NCBI GenBank assembly: GCA_017454745.1
Contig: JAFTCL010000074.1
Location: 1-42,356 of the forward strand
Reading direction: 5' to 3'
DNA: 42,356 nucleotides
From: Kiritimatiellia bacterium
GTDB taxonomy: Bacteria > Verrucomicrobiota > Kiritimatiellia > RFP12 > UBA1067
Below are positions 1 to 8,734 of this stretch, piece by piece. The notes under the pieces are model-generated. The model was not told where the DNA came from. It saw only the letters and a program-made list of their open reading frames with translations, and made no database searches. The translations under genes and the position numbers were made by a program. The first letter of the stretch is position 1. Every line of letters starts with the position of its first letter.

Positions 1-477
1 ACGGCCCAGTACGACCGCCTGAAGGAAGTGATCGCCGAAATCCACCGCTTCGACCGGGACTACATGCGTTTCCGCCGCGTGCAGACCCATTTCACCGGCT
101 TCGCGGGCGCGGCCGCGAAATGGATCGAGCCGGATCCGAAGACTGGAATTCCGCGTGTCAACTTCAATACGCCGCATCACGTGTCTACGGCGTTCTTCGA
201 TGACATCCGGGGTACCGACGGTCTGCCGCTCGTGGTGGGCGAGTTCGTGCCGCGGAACGGAAAGGGACGCGAACGCGCGATTCTCGTGTTCGCTGCGGAC
301 GATCCCTGGGACGAGCATCCTGCGGATCGGGTCGTCAGCTTCCGCACGGCCTATCGGGTCCGCGTGGTCGGACCCGACGGGGAGGTGAAGAGTACGCAGA
401 GCGCGGACGGACGCTATGAGATTCCCCTGCGGTCCTCGAAGTGCGCATTTGTGATGGGCGTCCCGCCGACGCCATGA
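1..477 (+). CDS. C-terminal part of an unidentified protein
   Basis: The first reading frame is open from the first base, so the gene starts upstream of the window; an internal GTG at 28 is not a convincing start. The 158 visible codons are rich in alternating hydrophobic and charged residues with several short beta-strand-like stretches and end in Pro-Pro-Thr-Pro. This would suit a C-terminal beta-sandwich of a larger secreted or glycosidase-like protein, but I recognise no family motif and assign no function. A perfect hairpin lies 27 bases after the stop. Codon use is G+C-rich like the rest of the chromosome. Confidence 0.6.
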   Translation, partial: TAQYDRLKEVIAEIHRFDRDYMRFRRVQTHFTGFAGAAAKWIEPDPKTGIPRVNFNTPHHVSTAFFDDIRGTDGLPLVVGEFVPRNGKGRERAILVFAADDPWDEHPADRVVSFRTAYRVRVVGPDGEVKSTQSADGRYEIPLRSSKCAFVMGVPPTP

Positions 478-503
478 CTGGTGGCGCTGGTGTTAGGTGC
501 CGG

Positions 504-534
504 GGGAACTATGGGGGCTGACCCCATAGTTCCC
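504..534. terminator. Perfect 13-bp hairpin, possible terminator
   Basis: GGGAACTATGGGG at 504-516 is exactly complementary to CCCCATAGTTCCC at 522-534, with a five-base loop. It follows the stop at 477, but there is no T-run on either side, so it is either a weak or factor-assisted terminator, an mRNA 3'-end stabiliser, or a dispersed palindromic repeat. Confidence 0.4.
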
Positions 535-590
535 TACCTTGCTTTCCGTTCAAGGGTACAATTCCCCCAACGAAAGGAGAATATTTTACC

Positions 591-638
591 ATGTTTCTGA
601 CAAAGCATGTCGCAAGAATCAACGAAAACAAAATTTAA
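591..638 (+). other. 15-codon ORF with a strong ribosome binding site
   Basis: AAAGGAG at 573-579 lies about 11 bases before an ATG that opens a 15-codon frame (MFLTKHVARINENKI) ending in TAA. It is either a leader peptide for the downstream exported protein or the stump of a lost gene. The rest of the 478-760 gap shows no other feature I can support. Confidence 0.2.
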
Positions 639-760
639 CAATTAATTGTAGATTTCTCGCCGTCGTTGCGGAGCAACAGAAGGATCGGGTCGAGGTCGAG
701 CGGCAATAATCCGGAACGGAATTGCGTTTATGTGTATGGGTTAACAAAAACGGAGAAGCC

Positions 761-2665
761 ATGAAGAATCTTATTGTCGTTGCATCAATCGGGGCGTGTG
801 TTTGCCTGAACGCGCAATCGAATCGGGTTTCCTGCGACGGAAACACCTGCATGATCGAACCTGCTGGAAAAGAGAGCGGCTATACTGTCGTGTCGCCCGT
901 GGGACGCGTCTCGATCAAGCCGATTGAGCAGGCGCCTCGGCTTGATACGCTTGCCGGCAAGACCATTGCCGTGGTGGGGCAGAACTTCATGGCAAGGGTG
1001 ACGCATCCCGAGATCAAGCGGCTCATTCTTGAGAAATACCCGACCGCAAAAGTCATTCTGCAGGACGATATTGGCAGCGCCGGCATATATCCTGCGCCGG
1101 GATTGGTACGCCGCGACAAGGAGGAATTCCAGCGGAAGCTGAAGGAGATGAAGGTCGATGCCGTCATTTCCGGAAACGGCGGCTGCGGACTTTGCACGCC
1201 GAAGGAAACCGGATCGTGCATCGCGGCGGAATATGTCGGGGTTCCGTCCGTCATTATCGCGGGGCCGGGATTCGTCGATCAAGCGCGGCATACGGCACGC
1301 AATAACGGCATTGCCGTGATGAGGTGCGCCGAGTATCCCGGCGCGTTCGCCCTGCACACGGAGACGGAACTGTTGCGAAACACGCGGGAAATCCTTTGGC
1401 CGCAGATTGTCGAGGCGTTGACGAAACCGCTGACGGCGGAGGAGATGGCGGCAGGGGAGAAAGGCGAAAAAGGCGACATCCGCGACGATGTTTTCCACGG
1501 CACGTTCGACGAGGTTCAGACGTTCTTCAAGGAGATGAACTGGTCGGACGGGCTACCCGTCGTACCGCCGACCTTAGCCAAGGTTAACGAATTCATGAGA
1601 TACACTCCGCGCAAGTGGGACGAGACCATCGTAGTGCCGCCGCCGGCCAATCGCGAAGTCAAGGCTTGGCACGTCGCCGTGAATGCCGTGATGGCGGGGT
1701 GCAAGCCGGAATACATGCCCATTCTCGTCGCCATGGCCAAGGGGATGGGCGTCAACAGATTCTATCGGACACTTTCCAGCACTCATGCGTGGATGCCGTT
1801 CTGCTGGCTGAACGGACCCGTAGCGCGGCAGCTGGGCGTGGATTGCGGACAGGGGCAGATCAACGAAGAGGCGAACATGGCGATTGGACGTTTCATGAGT
1901 CTCGCTATGATGAACCTCTGCGGCTACTATGTCAAGCAGGACCGCATGGGGACGTTCGGATATCCGATGCCGTGGTGTCTTGCCGAGGACGAGGCAGCGT
2001 GTCGGCGCGTGGGGTGGGAGCCGTTTCACGTCCGCGCCGGCTACGGCATGGACGAGAGCACGATCACGCTGTCGTCGGTGCTTGTCTGGGGGAACAACAT
2101 GACACCCTCGACCACCAATCCCCAGAAAATAACCGAGCTGATGGCATGGGACATCACGGAGCGCGGGCAGTTCGCGCTCGGGAGCGGAAACCAGTTTGTC
2201 AACCGCACCGTCCTGATGACGGAACCCGTGGCTTCGATTCTGGCCAAGAAATACAAGTCGGTAGAAGGGTTGGAATCCGACCTTATCAGACTCGTGCGCA
2301 GACCGGTCAGGGAGCGGGCGTTCGCCAAATACTACGCTTCTCCCGGTAGCGCGAAAGACGGAGTGGGGCATACCTTCCGCGAATTCTCCGGTTACATCCG
2401 CCGAACCGAAGGAGCCGAGTACACGCCTACCGCGCCGTGGCGAGACTTCCCCGAGACCGAGCAGCTGACGATTCCCATGATGAAGGCGGGAATGACCGAT
2501 TTCCTGATTACCGGGGACGCCGCCCGCAACAAGATACAGATCATGCCCGGCGCCGGAATCGGCGGAGGGCATGCGACGGTGAAGGTTGAGATTCCCGAAA
2601 ATTGGGACAACTTGATGGCCGAACGCGGCTACAAGCCACTTGCCGATTTCAAGTTGGGCATTTAG
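761..2665 (+). CDS. Exported UGSC-like two-domain protein with CGLC redox motif
   Basis: 634 residues. ATG 761 is chosen because GGAG lies just upstream and the product begins with a hydrophobic signal; Gly-Ala-Cys near residue 13 could be a lipobox. Residues about 60-235 resemble the UGSC (seleno)protein domain: Cys142-Gly-Leu-Cys145-Thr sits where that family has U-G-S-C-T, so this is a cysteine version. Residues about 245-634 match the domain often fused or linked to it, with a Ser-Asp-Gly-Leu-Pro-Val-Val-Pro-Pro-Thr start near 268 and a conserved Asn-Ala-Val-Met-Ala-Gly-Cys-Lys-Pro segment. The biochemical role of the family is not established to my knowledge; a thiol-redox role is inferred from CxxC. 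Genes for an Fe-S flavoprotein and a metallo-hydrolase follow on the same strand. Confidence 0.7.
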   Translation: MKNLIVVASIGACVCLNAQSNRVSCDGNTCMIEPAGKESGYTVVSPVGRVSIKPIEQAPRLDTLAGKTIAVVGQNFMARVTHPEIKRLILEKYPTAKVILQDDIGSAGIYPAPGLVRRDKEEFQRKLKEMKVDAVISGNGGCGLCTPKETGSCIAAEYVGVPSVIIAGPGFVDQARHTARNNGIAVMRCAEYPGAFALHTETELLRNTREILWPQIVEALTKPLTAEEMAAGEKGEKGDIRDDVFHGTFDEVQTFFKEMNWSDGLPVVPPTLAKVNEFMRYTPRKWDETIVVPPPANREVKAWHVAVNAVMAGCKPEYMPILVAMAKGMGVNRFYRTLSSTHAWMPFCWLNGPVARQLGVDCGQGQINEEANMAIGRFMSLAMMNLCGYYVKQDRMGTFGYPMPWCLAEDEAACRRVGWEPFHVRAGYGMDESTITLSSVLVWGNNMTPSTTNPQKITELMAWDITERGQFALGSGNQFVNRTVLMTEPVASILAKKYKSVEGLESDLIRLVRRPVRERAFAKYYASPGSAKDGVGHTFREFSGYIRRTEGAEYTPTAPWRDFPETEQLTIPMMKAGMTDFLITGDAARNKIQIMPGAGIGGGHATVKVEIPENWDNLMAERGYKPLADFKLGI

Positions 2666-2681
2666 AAGCATCGTTTTCCCG

Positions 2682-2711
2682 TTGACTTTTGATTATCAAT
2701 TTTGGTAGCAT
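2682..2711 (+). promoter_or_regulatory. Possible sigma-70-type promoter
   Basis: TTGACT at 2682-2687 and TAGCAT at 2706-2711 are separated by 18 bases, immediately after the UGSC-like gene. It would drive the flavoprotein gene at 2977 with a leader of about 250 bases. Called only from motif match and spacing. Confidence 0.35.
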
Positions 2712-2976
2712 ACAAGCCATAAGGCAATGAGTAAGATTTTGAAAAAGCGTTTGTTATTGGGGCGTAAGTGATGTGTTTGAATTTAATTTAGCGGAGTGGG
2801 CATAAAGACAATATGCAATGGATTGCCCTTGCCGGAATCGCTCTGGTTGAGCTTGTCGCAGGGACGATTTGGATTTCGGATAGACTATGCCGGCATAGAT
2901 ATTGTCTGGACAGGTCTTAGTATTGTGATGGGCGTTAAGGATCAGTATGGGGTTTAAAACGAAAGGAACGATTGAA
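2712..2976 (+). other. Long leader/intergenic region with short ORFs
   Basis: This stretch separates two co-oriented genes. It contains a 13-codon ORF at 2727 and a 35-codon ORF at 2813-2920 whose first 20 residues are hydrophobic, neither with a clear ribosome binding site. Bases about 2820-2865 contain a TTGAGCTTGTCGCAGGGACG-type stretch that looks like the dispersed GAGCTTGTCGAAGGG repeat of many genomes. I see no RNA gene. Confidence 0.25.
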
Positions 2977-3492
2977 ATGAACATCATTATTCTTCAAGGT
3001 TCGCCGAGAGCGAACGGAAACACGGCTTGGATGGCGGAAGAGTACCGCAATGCGGCAGAGGCGGCCGGGCACAAGGTGACGCTCGTCGATGTGGCGCACA
3101 AGAAGATTGCAGGCTGCATGGCTTGCGAATACTGCCACGGCAAGGGAAACGGAGCTTGCGTACAGAAAGACGACATGCAGGAAATCTATCCGTTACTGGC
3201 GGAAGCGGAAGGACTCGTCCTTGCGGCACCGATTTACTACTTCACGTTGTCCGCGCAGATTCAGGCGCCGATCCAGCGCATTTACTGCATGAACAAGCCG
3301 GACAAGCTGAAGAAGATGGCGCTTCTAATGTCTTCTTATTCTCCCGATGTGTACGATGGCGCAATCGGCGAATACCGCGGCATCTGCAACTATTGGGGAA
3401 CCGAGGACACGGGAATCGTCACCGCCAAGATCGATGAGCAAAAGACGGAAACAATTCGTGACCGGATCATTGAACTTGTGAGGAAAATGTGA
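2977..3492 (+). CDS. Iron-sulfur flavoprotein, NADPH-dependent FMN reductase family
   Basis: 171 residues. The start at 2977 follows AAAGGA by about ten bases and puts the flavodoxin-like first strand at the N terminus. GSPRANGNT at residues 8-16 is the FMN phosphate-binding loop of the FMN_red family. Cys47, Cys50, Cys53 and Cys61 form a CX2CX2CX7C cluster like that of archaeal/bacterial iron-sulfur flavoproteins, which hold a 4Fe-4S cluster next to FMN and pass electrons from ferredoxin or reduced donors; the natural substrate is usually unknown. A Leu-Ala-Ala-Pro-Ile-Tyr-Tyr segment near residue 87 is the second flavin-contacting loop. The stop overlaps a possible GTG of the next gene, so the two are probably co-transcribed. 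Confidence 0.85.
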   Translation: MNIIILQGSPRANGNTAWMAEEYRNAAEAAGHKVTLVDVAHKKIAGCMACEYCHGKGNGACVQKDDMQEIYPLLAEAEGLVLAAPIYYFTLSAQIQAPIQRIYCMNKPDKLKKMALLMSSYSPDVYDGAIGEYRGICNYWGTEDTGIVTAKIDEQKTETIRDRIIELVRKM

Positions 3493-3500
3493 AGCCGAAC

Positions 3501-4244
3501 ATGAAAACTCAAGCACTTATAGGAGTTATCGCCATGACGGTATGCATCGCAACCACAAGTTCCGCCGCGGCGGAATTTCAGACGGACTCCTTCAAGACCA
3601 AAGGAGGCAAGGAGATTGTGATAACGGCCATCAAGCACGCCAGCTTGCGCATCCAGTATGACGGACTCGAAATCCAGGTTGATCCCGTCGGTAACTACAA
3701 GCCAGAGACCGACTACTCATCGTTTCCGAAGGCCGACATCATCCTCGTGACCCACGAGCATTTCGACCACTTCGACCGTGACACAATAGCCGCGCTAAAG
3801 AAGGACGGAACACAGGTGATCGCCAATCCGGCGGTGCAGAAGATGCTCGGTTACGGAGTGTCGATGGCGAACGGGGAAAGTCGCGAAATCGGTAAAGCCA
3901 TCACGCTTGATGCCGTACCCGCCTACAACATGATGGAGGGGCGGACGAAGTTCCACCCCAAAGGGCGTGACAACGGTTATGTTTTGACAATGGATGGTTT
4001 CCGCATTTACATTGCGGGCGATACGGAGGATATCCCGGAAATGGGGAAACTCAAAGATGTCGACGTCGCTTTCCTGCCCTGCAACCAGCCTTACACGATG
4101 ACCCCGGAACAGGTCGCCAAGGCGGCGCGGACAATCAAGCCGAAAGTCCTCTTCCCGTACCACTATTCGGAAACTCCGGTCAAGCGCGTCACGGAACTCC
4201 TCTCCGACACATCCATTGATGTCCGCATTCGAAACTATCAGTAG
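3501..4244 (+). CDS. Exported metallo-beta-lactamase-fold hydrolase, UlaG-like
   Basis: 247 residues from ATG 3501; GTG 3489 in the same frame is possible but would add four residues before the signal peptide. Residues 1-24 form a signal peptide ending Ser-Ser-Ala-Ala-Ala. THEHFDHFD at residues 84-92 is the HxHxDH metal-binding motif; a Gly-Asp-Thr-Glu near residue 174 supplies the bridging aspartate and Pro-Tyr-His-Tyr near 220 the last histidine. This arrangement is that of the UlaG/YtkL-like group, which hydrolyses lactone or phosphoester bonds; the substrate here cannot be told. Nine bases after the flavoprotein gene, so probably the same transcript. Export of a UlaG-like enzyme is less usual than a cytoplasmic location. 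Confidence 0.85.
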   Translation: MKTQALIGVIAMTVCIATTSSAAAEFQTDSFKTKGGKEIVITAIKHASLRIQYDGLEIQVDPVGNYKPETDYSSFPKADIILVTHEHFDHFDRDTIAALKKDGTQVIANPAVQKMLGYGVSMANGESREIGKAITLDAVPAYNMMEGRTKFHPKGRDNGYVLTMDGFRIYIAGDTEDIPEMGKLKDVDVAFLPCNQPYTMTPEQVAKAARTIKPKVLFPYHYSETPVKRVTELLSDTSIDVRIRNYQ

Positions 4245-4432
4245 CGGAGGGGCGAACCGCCGTCTTATGAAGCGGTGCGCCATGGAGAATGCGCGTTTAT
4301 GGCATCCGGAATAATCATTCCCCTGTCGTTCGCTATGAATTGTCTGTCCGCTGGCCGTATCCCGGATGTGATTAGCGCCTTTCCCGGTGAATCCTTTTTA
4401 AGAATGAGCGCAAGCATAGAAAGAGAGAGACT

Positions 4433-6748
4433 ATGAATGCTGCGATTGCGATTTTAGCGGCCGCGATGAGCCTGCCGCCGTTCGGGGACGTTAAGGTGGT
4501 TGACGAGATTGACTGCGCTAAAACCGACCACGGATTTGAGGACTACCCAAAGGGCGAGAGTCGCGTAGAGACCGTTCTCGATGTGCCATGCCGCGTGCTT
4601 GACGTGCAGGACGGTCGCCCGTCCTATCTGGCTTGGCGTCTTGGTGAAGAGAAGAGACTCAAGCCAAACGGTGCCTATGTTGTCGTGATTGAGTATCCGG
4701 ATGACGTGCCGCGCTCCTTTTTCGTGCGCAACTACGGGAACAACTCCCGCCGGTCATTTTATACCGGGGCTGCGACCGGTGACGCTTACGAGGGGCCGAT
4801 TGTCCACCACAAACCCGAGTCGTTAAAGATTCCGCAAAGCGGCCAATATCAACGATGGACATCGCTGACGTTCCTTGGCGAGAAGGCATCCAATCTCCGC
4901 GACCTTGACAAGAAGAAGGCCGATGAGCAGGGGGTGAAGTACCAGCTCGACATCGTAAAGGACGGGTTTAACATCGCGGTCGGACAATACTGCCGGAAAT
5001 GGAACCCCGGTTCCGTTGGGGTGGCGGTGTCGAAGATTCTCCTTTGCGAGATTATCGACGAGAAAGCATCATGGGTTAAGTTAAATCTCCCGCCCGCACC
5101 GCTTCCACGCCGCCATGTGTTTTGGCGCGAGGAGATGAGCGACGGCGTGATGGGTAAGGACAATCTTTGCCCTGGGAACGGCGGTCTCGACTGGATAGAG
5201 CAAAAATTCCGCGCGATGAAATTCTTCGGGCAGAACACCTACTGCAAGGATCTTTTGGAGTTTGGACACAACCAGCATTGGGACTGTAACTGGAAGCATG
5301 GGCAGCCGGGCGGCAAGTCGTGGAAGTGGATGTGGGGTAGTGACGCGCATTACGCAAACCTTTGGACGAAAGCCGTACCGCTCGCCGCCGATAAGTACGG
5401 ATTTGACATTCTCCCTTATTATGAGTACGGCGGGGCGGCGGGCGATCCCGCAGTCGCGCTCGGTCCGCAGAAACGCGCCGAACCGCTTGACATGGACAAC
5501 AAACCGGACCGCGAAACGCGCGGCGCGAACTACACGCACATCTGGTGGTCCGAAGGCAAGCTTCGCGTCGATATCACGGATCCCGACACGCTTGAGGAGC
5601 TAAAGTACATTCTTGAAGGGACGATCCTCCGATTTCGGGAACAGGTTGATAAAGGTGCCTTTGTCGGCGCGTTGATGCGTCCGCGTCCCGGGCAGTGGGC
5701 GATCAGCTTCGCCGACAAGACGCGCGAACGTTTCGCGCAAGAGGAGAACGGCGGCGAGGCCGTCACGCGGGACGACCTCAAGAAAGACAAGGCACTCTAC
5801 GGCCGGTATATCGCGTGGTACGGCAAGCGCCGCGCCAAGTTTATGGATGACATCCGCCGTTACCTTGAGGACAATGGCGTGAAGAACGCGACAACCATAC
5901 TGGAGAACGACGATTCGGAGACGGGACGCCCTCTTGCGGATGTAAAAGGTATGGTGACGGACGATCCGACCGGCTGGGAGAAGAAGTTGCCGGGTAAGGC
6001 GTTCGCCGACATCAATGACCAAAAGGTTGTCGGACAACATCTTTTTCTCAAGTCGCTCACGACACCGGCGGGTACTTGGGGCAAATGGGAGTGGCAGCAT
6101 GCCTCGCCCGCGTGCGATCCCGACCACTACGCGAATCTCAAGAACGTGTGGATCGCGTTTCCGTTCCATGCGCTCTTTACCGTGACCGATCCGGAGTGCT
6201 TTGCCGCTTTCCGCAACGGCAACGGTACCGATACGTTGATCCGTCACTATGATCTGAACGAAGGAACGCTTGACGACGGCAAGGACAACCATGTCCTTGG
6301 CTACGCGATGGCGGACTGGGAGCGGGCGGGGCGCGCATGCATGCTCTCCGAGATTAACGCGATGGCGAACGGAGATCCCGTGAATCTTGGCTACTTGATG
6401 GGTTCAAATTACACTCGTGGTTTCCCGGAGCCGGTCCGGGAATTCAACCGTAACTTTCTCTCACTGCCAGCACTGCCGTCGATAGTAGTTAAAGGTGCGT
6501 GTTCCGATCCTGAGGTCATACTCAGGGAGATTGACTGCTCGAAGTATGGAGTTAAGGCAAAGTATTACGCGCTTGTCCATGTTGGATGGAAGGAAAAGCG
6601 CGATGTCGCGGTAAAGATTCCGGAAGCAAACGGGGAAATAGTTCTTCCGGCGTACGGCAATACTTTGCCCGTTAAAAACGGCGTTATCTTATTCAAGAAG
6701 CTAAAGCCATTGCAGCTCATTGCCATGCGTCTCGAAAGCACAGATTAG
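4433..6748 (+). CDS. Putative exported glycosidase-like protein
   Basis: 771 residues. ATG 4433 follows an AGAGAGAG stretch, and the first 15 residues are hydrophobic, compatible with a short signal peptide. After an N-terminal beta-rich section (residues about 20-215), residues about 220-690 contain many aromatic residues and Trp-rich loops, Tyr-Glu-Tyr-Gly and repeated acidic motifs typical of TIM-barrel glycosidases, then a short C-terminal beta domain (about 700-771) ending like the all-beta tails of such enzymes. I do not recognise a numbered GH family and name no catalytic residues. A 188-base gap precedes it, so it may have its own promoter. It converges on the phage-derived gene that follows, with 34 bases between stops. 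Confidence 0.65.
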   Translation: MNAAIAILAAAMSLPPFGDVKVVDEIDCAKTDHGFEDYPKGESRVETVLDVPCRVLDVQDGRPSYLAWRLGEEKRLKPNGAYVVVIEYPDDVPRSFFVRNYGNNSRRSFYTGAATGDAYEGPIVHHKPESLKIPQSGQYQRWTSLTFLGEKASNLRDLDKKKADEQGVKYQLDIVKDGFNIAVGQYCRKWNPGSVGVAVSKILLCEIIDEKASWVKLNLPPAPLPRRHVFWREEMSDGVMGKDNLCPGNGGLDWIEQKFRAMKFFGQNTYCKDLLEFGHNQHWDCNWKHGQPGGKSWKWMWGSDAHYANLWTKAVPLAADKYGFDILPYYEYGGAAGDPAVALGPQKRAEPLDMDNKPDRETRGANYTHIWWSEGKLRVDITDPDTLEELKYILEGTILRFREQVDKGAFVGALMRPRPGQWAISFADKTRERFAQEENGGEAVTRDDLKKDKALYGRYIAWYGKRRAKFMDDIRRYLEDNGVKNATTILENDDSETGRPLADVKGMVTDDPTGWEKKLPGKAFADINDQKVVGQHLFLKSLTTPAGTWGKWEWQHASPACDPDHYANLKNVWIAFPFHALFTVTDPECFAAFRNGNGTDTLIRHYDLNEGTLDDGKDNHVLGYAMADWERAGRACMLSEINAMANGDPVNLGYLMGSNYTRGFPEPVREFNRNFLSLPALPSIVVKGACSDPEVILREIDCSKYGVKAKYYALVHVGWKEKRDVAVKIPEANGEIVLPAYGNTLPVKNGVILFKKLKPLQLIAMRLESTD

Positions 6749-6782
6749 GGCGTCAGAGCTGCCGAACATCTTTGTGATTATC

Positions 6783-8636
6783 TTAAAACCCGTGAACCAA
6801 GGTTACGTCGGCCTGCGCCACGTTGCCGTTGGACAGGGCCTCCGCGAGGCTGTCGGCGAGGGACGCGTACTCGTAGAACACGCGCTGGTCGCCGATCTGC
6901 AAAGCTACCCGCTCCTCCGACGTGACGGATTTCTGCGACCCGGACCTGACGTTGGACGCAAGGGCGCGGAGGCGGGCCGGGTCGTCCGCGATGGCGCGGG
7001 CGGCTTCCATCACCTTGGCGTCGCCGACGGTGGTGTGTCCCAGAGGCTCCATCCCTGCGACCAGGCGGCGGAGGTCAACGTCGGCGTTGCGGGAGGACTC
7101 CGCGCCGCGGCTGAACCAGAAGATGTCGGGGTCCGGGGAGAAGCCGCCGCTGTTGCCCGTCGCGCTCTTGACCTGGTTCGGATCGAAAACGGCCCACTCA
7201 CGGTTCAGATCGCCGTTCCAGAACACACCGTCGTGGCCGTCTTCGAGCACCTCGTCCGAGAAATCGTTCGACACGTCGGGGTCGTCGGCCTCCACAAGGC
7301 ACCCGTGCTCTTCGTCCGAAATGAAGTACGGATCCCTGACGTTGAGGAAACACTCCATGATGTTGCGCCCGTACTGGCCGTCGAGCGACCGGTCGCCGAA
7401 GAAATAGAAGCCCGCGCCGAGCCACCCAGCGTCATTCTTCTGCTTGTCGCGGAACACGGTGAAATCCGCGTTCGTGCTGTGGGAGACCACCAGTGGCTCG
7501 CCGTTCTCGTCAACGACCTTGGAAAAGTCGTCGAGGATAAGTTTGCCCTTGCTATTCCGGACGCCCTGTAGTAGGATATCCCCCGTAATCGAGGTGCTGG
7601 CTCTGGGGTCTGGACCGGTTTCCGGCTGGACTAACGTTCCAGTCAGCACCTCGATTTCGCTTACTTCGTAGGCGTACGCCTTGGTCTTCGCATCAGCCTG
7701 CGCAAAGCGTTTCAGCGTTGTCTTGACGCGGTACGCCTCCCCGCCAAATCTCAAGGCCCCGTAAAGGACGTCGATCGTCACGCCGGGGTTGACGCCGTTC
7801 TCCGGAGAGCGCCTTCCGTCCTTGCCCTTCACGTAGTCGGGGTGGCGGTCCGCCAGCTCGCTCTCGCGGATGATGTCGCGCAGTTTCGCGAGGGCCGCGT
7901 AGTGCGCCGAGTCGCTGACGCTCTTTCCCCTTTGGCTGGGGTTGAGCATTTCGCGCACGGACGATGCGGAGATGCTGATCTCGCCCTTGCCGTTTGTCTC
8001 GTCGGCCCCCATCAGCCCGACGACGCCGTTCGCCTCCGCCCATTCGAGGGCTCCTTGCGTGCTGTTGAACGGGGCGGCCTCCGCCTGCACTATGGAAAAC
8101 TCGTGCTTCGGGAGGTTGTAGAACCCGAAGAAGTTCGCGCGGAAATTCGGCGTGTTGGCCTGCACCCACTGGCGCTCGGTGAGGTTGGTGGGCCTGCCGT
8201 TGGGGGCCCTCATCCAGCCGGGCTTCTTCGTGCCGTCGGGGTTGGCGTAGCGCGCCACGACCGCATCGTACTGGCGCTCCCCCTCCGGGGAAAGGCCGCC
8301 GGACGAAAGGCTGACTGCGGGTGCGCCGGCGTTCTGGAAGCGGACGAGGAGCGGGGCGCGGATCTCCGGGTCGGAGCCGCCGAGAGGGAAGTTCTCGCGG
8401 CGCTCCGCGCGGGTGAGGTTGGTGCGGTTAGCGACGCGCCTCGCCTCCGCCTCGCCCGCGAGGTGCAGGTAGGCGTCCTGGGCGCTGCCGTACACGGAGC
8501 CGTCGTCCATCACCACGGTGCCGTCCTTGAGGATTTCCCTGACGCCGTTCCTGCCCGCCACGGAGAACTCGGCGGGGGAGCCGCCGCGGGCCATCCCAGC
8601 GACGTCCTGCACGGCGTGCTGGATTTCGTGTTTCAA
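6783..8636 (-). CDS. 5'-truncated phage/ICE polyvalent protein (zincin end, Barnase-EndoU-like nuclease, ADP-ribosyltransferase-like)
   Basis: The frame opens at a TTG with KHEIQHAVQD, which is the HExxH zinc site found mid-protein in the zincin domain of large polyvalent proteins of phages and integrative elements; the rest of that domain is missing. Residues about 130-170 carry a Leu-Thr-Glu-Arg-Gln-Trp-Val-Gln motif common in these proteins. Residues about 205-340 resemble the Barnase-EndoU-ColicinE5/D-RelE-like nuclease module, and residues about 360-495 the ADP-ribosyltransferase-like module, ending near Asp-Pro-Asn-Gln-Val-Lys-Ser-Ala-Thr-Gly-Asn. Full-length relatives exceed 1000 residues, usually with helicase or methylase parts ahead. 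No ribosome binding site precedes the TTG and base composition drops sharply beyond 8640, so this is most likely a fragment left by a lost element. Confidence 0.65.
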   Translation of the reverse strand: MKHEIQHAVQDVAGMARGGSPAEFSVAGRNGVREILKDGTVVMDDGSVYGSAQDAYLHLAGEAEARRVANRTNLTRAERRENFPLGGSDPEIRAPLLVRFQNAGAPAVSLSSGGLSPEGERQYDAVVARYANPDGTKKPGWMRAPNGRPTNLTERQWVQANTPNFRANFFGFYNLPKHEFSIVQAEAAPFNSTQGALEWAEANGVVGLMGADETNGKGEISISASSVREMLNPSQRGKSVSDSAHYAALAKLRDIIRESELADRHPDYVKGKDGRRSPENGVNPGVTIDVLYGALRFGGEAYRVKTTLKRFAQADAKTKAYAYEVSEIEVLTGTLVQPETGPDPRASTSITGDILLQGVRNSKGKLILDDFSKVVDENGEPLVVSHSTNADFTVFRDKQKNDAGWLGAGFYFFGDRSLDGQYGRNIMECFLNVRDPYFISDEEHGCLVEADDPDVSNDFSDEVLEDGHDGVFWNGDLNREWAVFDPNQVKSATGNSGGFSPDPDIFWFSRGAESSRNADVDLRRLVAGMEPLGHTTVGDAKVMEAARAIADDPARLRALASNVRSGSQKSVTSEERVALQIGDQRVFYEYASLADSLAEALSNGNVAQADVTLVHGF

Positions 8637-8701
8637 GCGGCGGCAAGGGCATGATTTTCGCCGAATGTTATAATTTTCACGGTCAAATAAATTATGATAG
8701 C

Positions 8702-8734
8702 AGGGTATTTTGTGAAAAATTCACAAAATACCCT
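8702..8734. repeat. Perfect 15-bp palindrome upstream of AAA gene, possible operator
   Basis: AGGGTATTTTGTGAA (8702-8716) is repeated inverted at 8720-8734 with a three-base spacer. Its right arm ends on the first base of the putative -35 box of the AAA ATPase gene. An A/T-rich palindrome in this place suits a repressor site; without T-runs it is a poor terminator candidate. Confidence 0.5.

Noticed and set aside
2820..2865. Possible riboswitch or RNA in the long leader before the flavoprotein gene
   Set aside because: I see no strong stems or known riboswitch core; the sequence instead resembles a common dispersed repeat.
4245..4432. tRNA or small RNA before the glycosidase-like gene
   Set aside because: A weak CATCCGG/CCGGATG pair is present but no cloverleaf or terminator could be drawn.
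6720..7571. 283-codon + strand frame opposite the polyvalent protein
   Set aside because: The - strand frame has clear polyvalent-protein motifs over its full length; the + strand translation has none.
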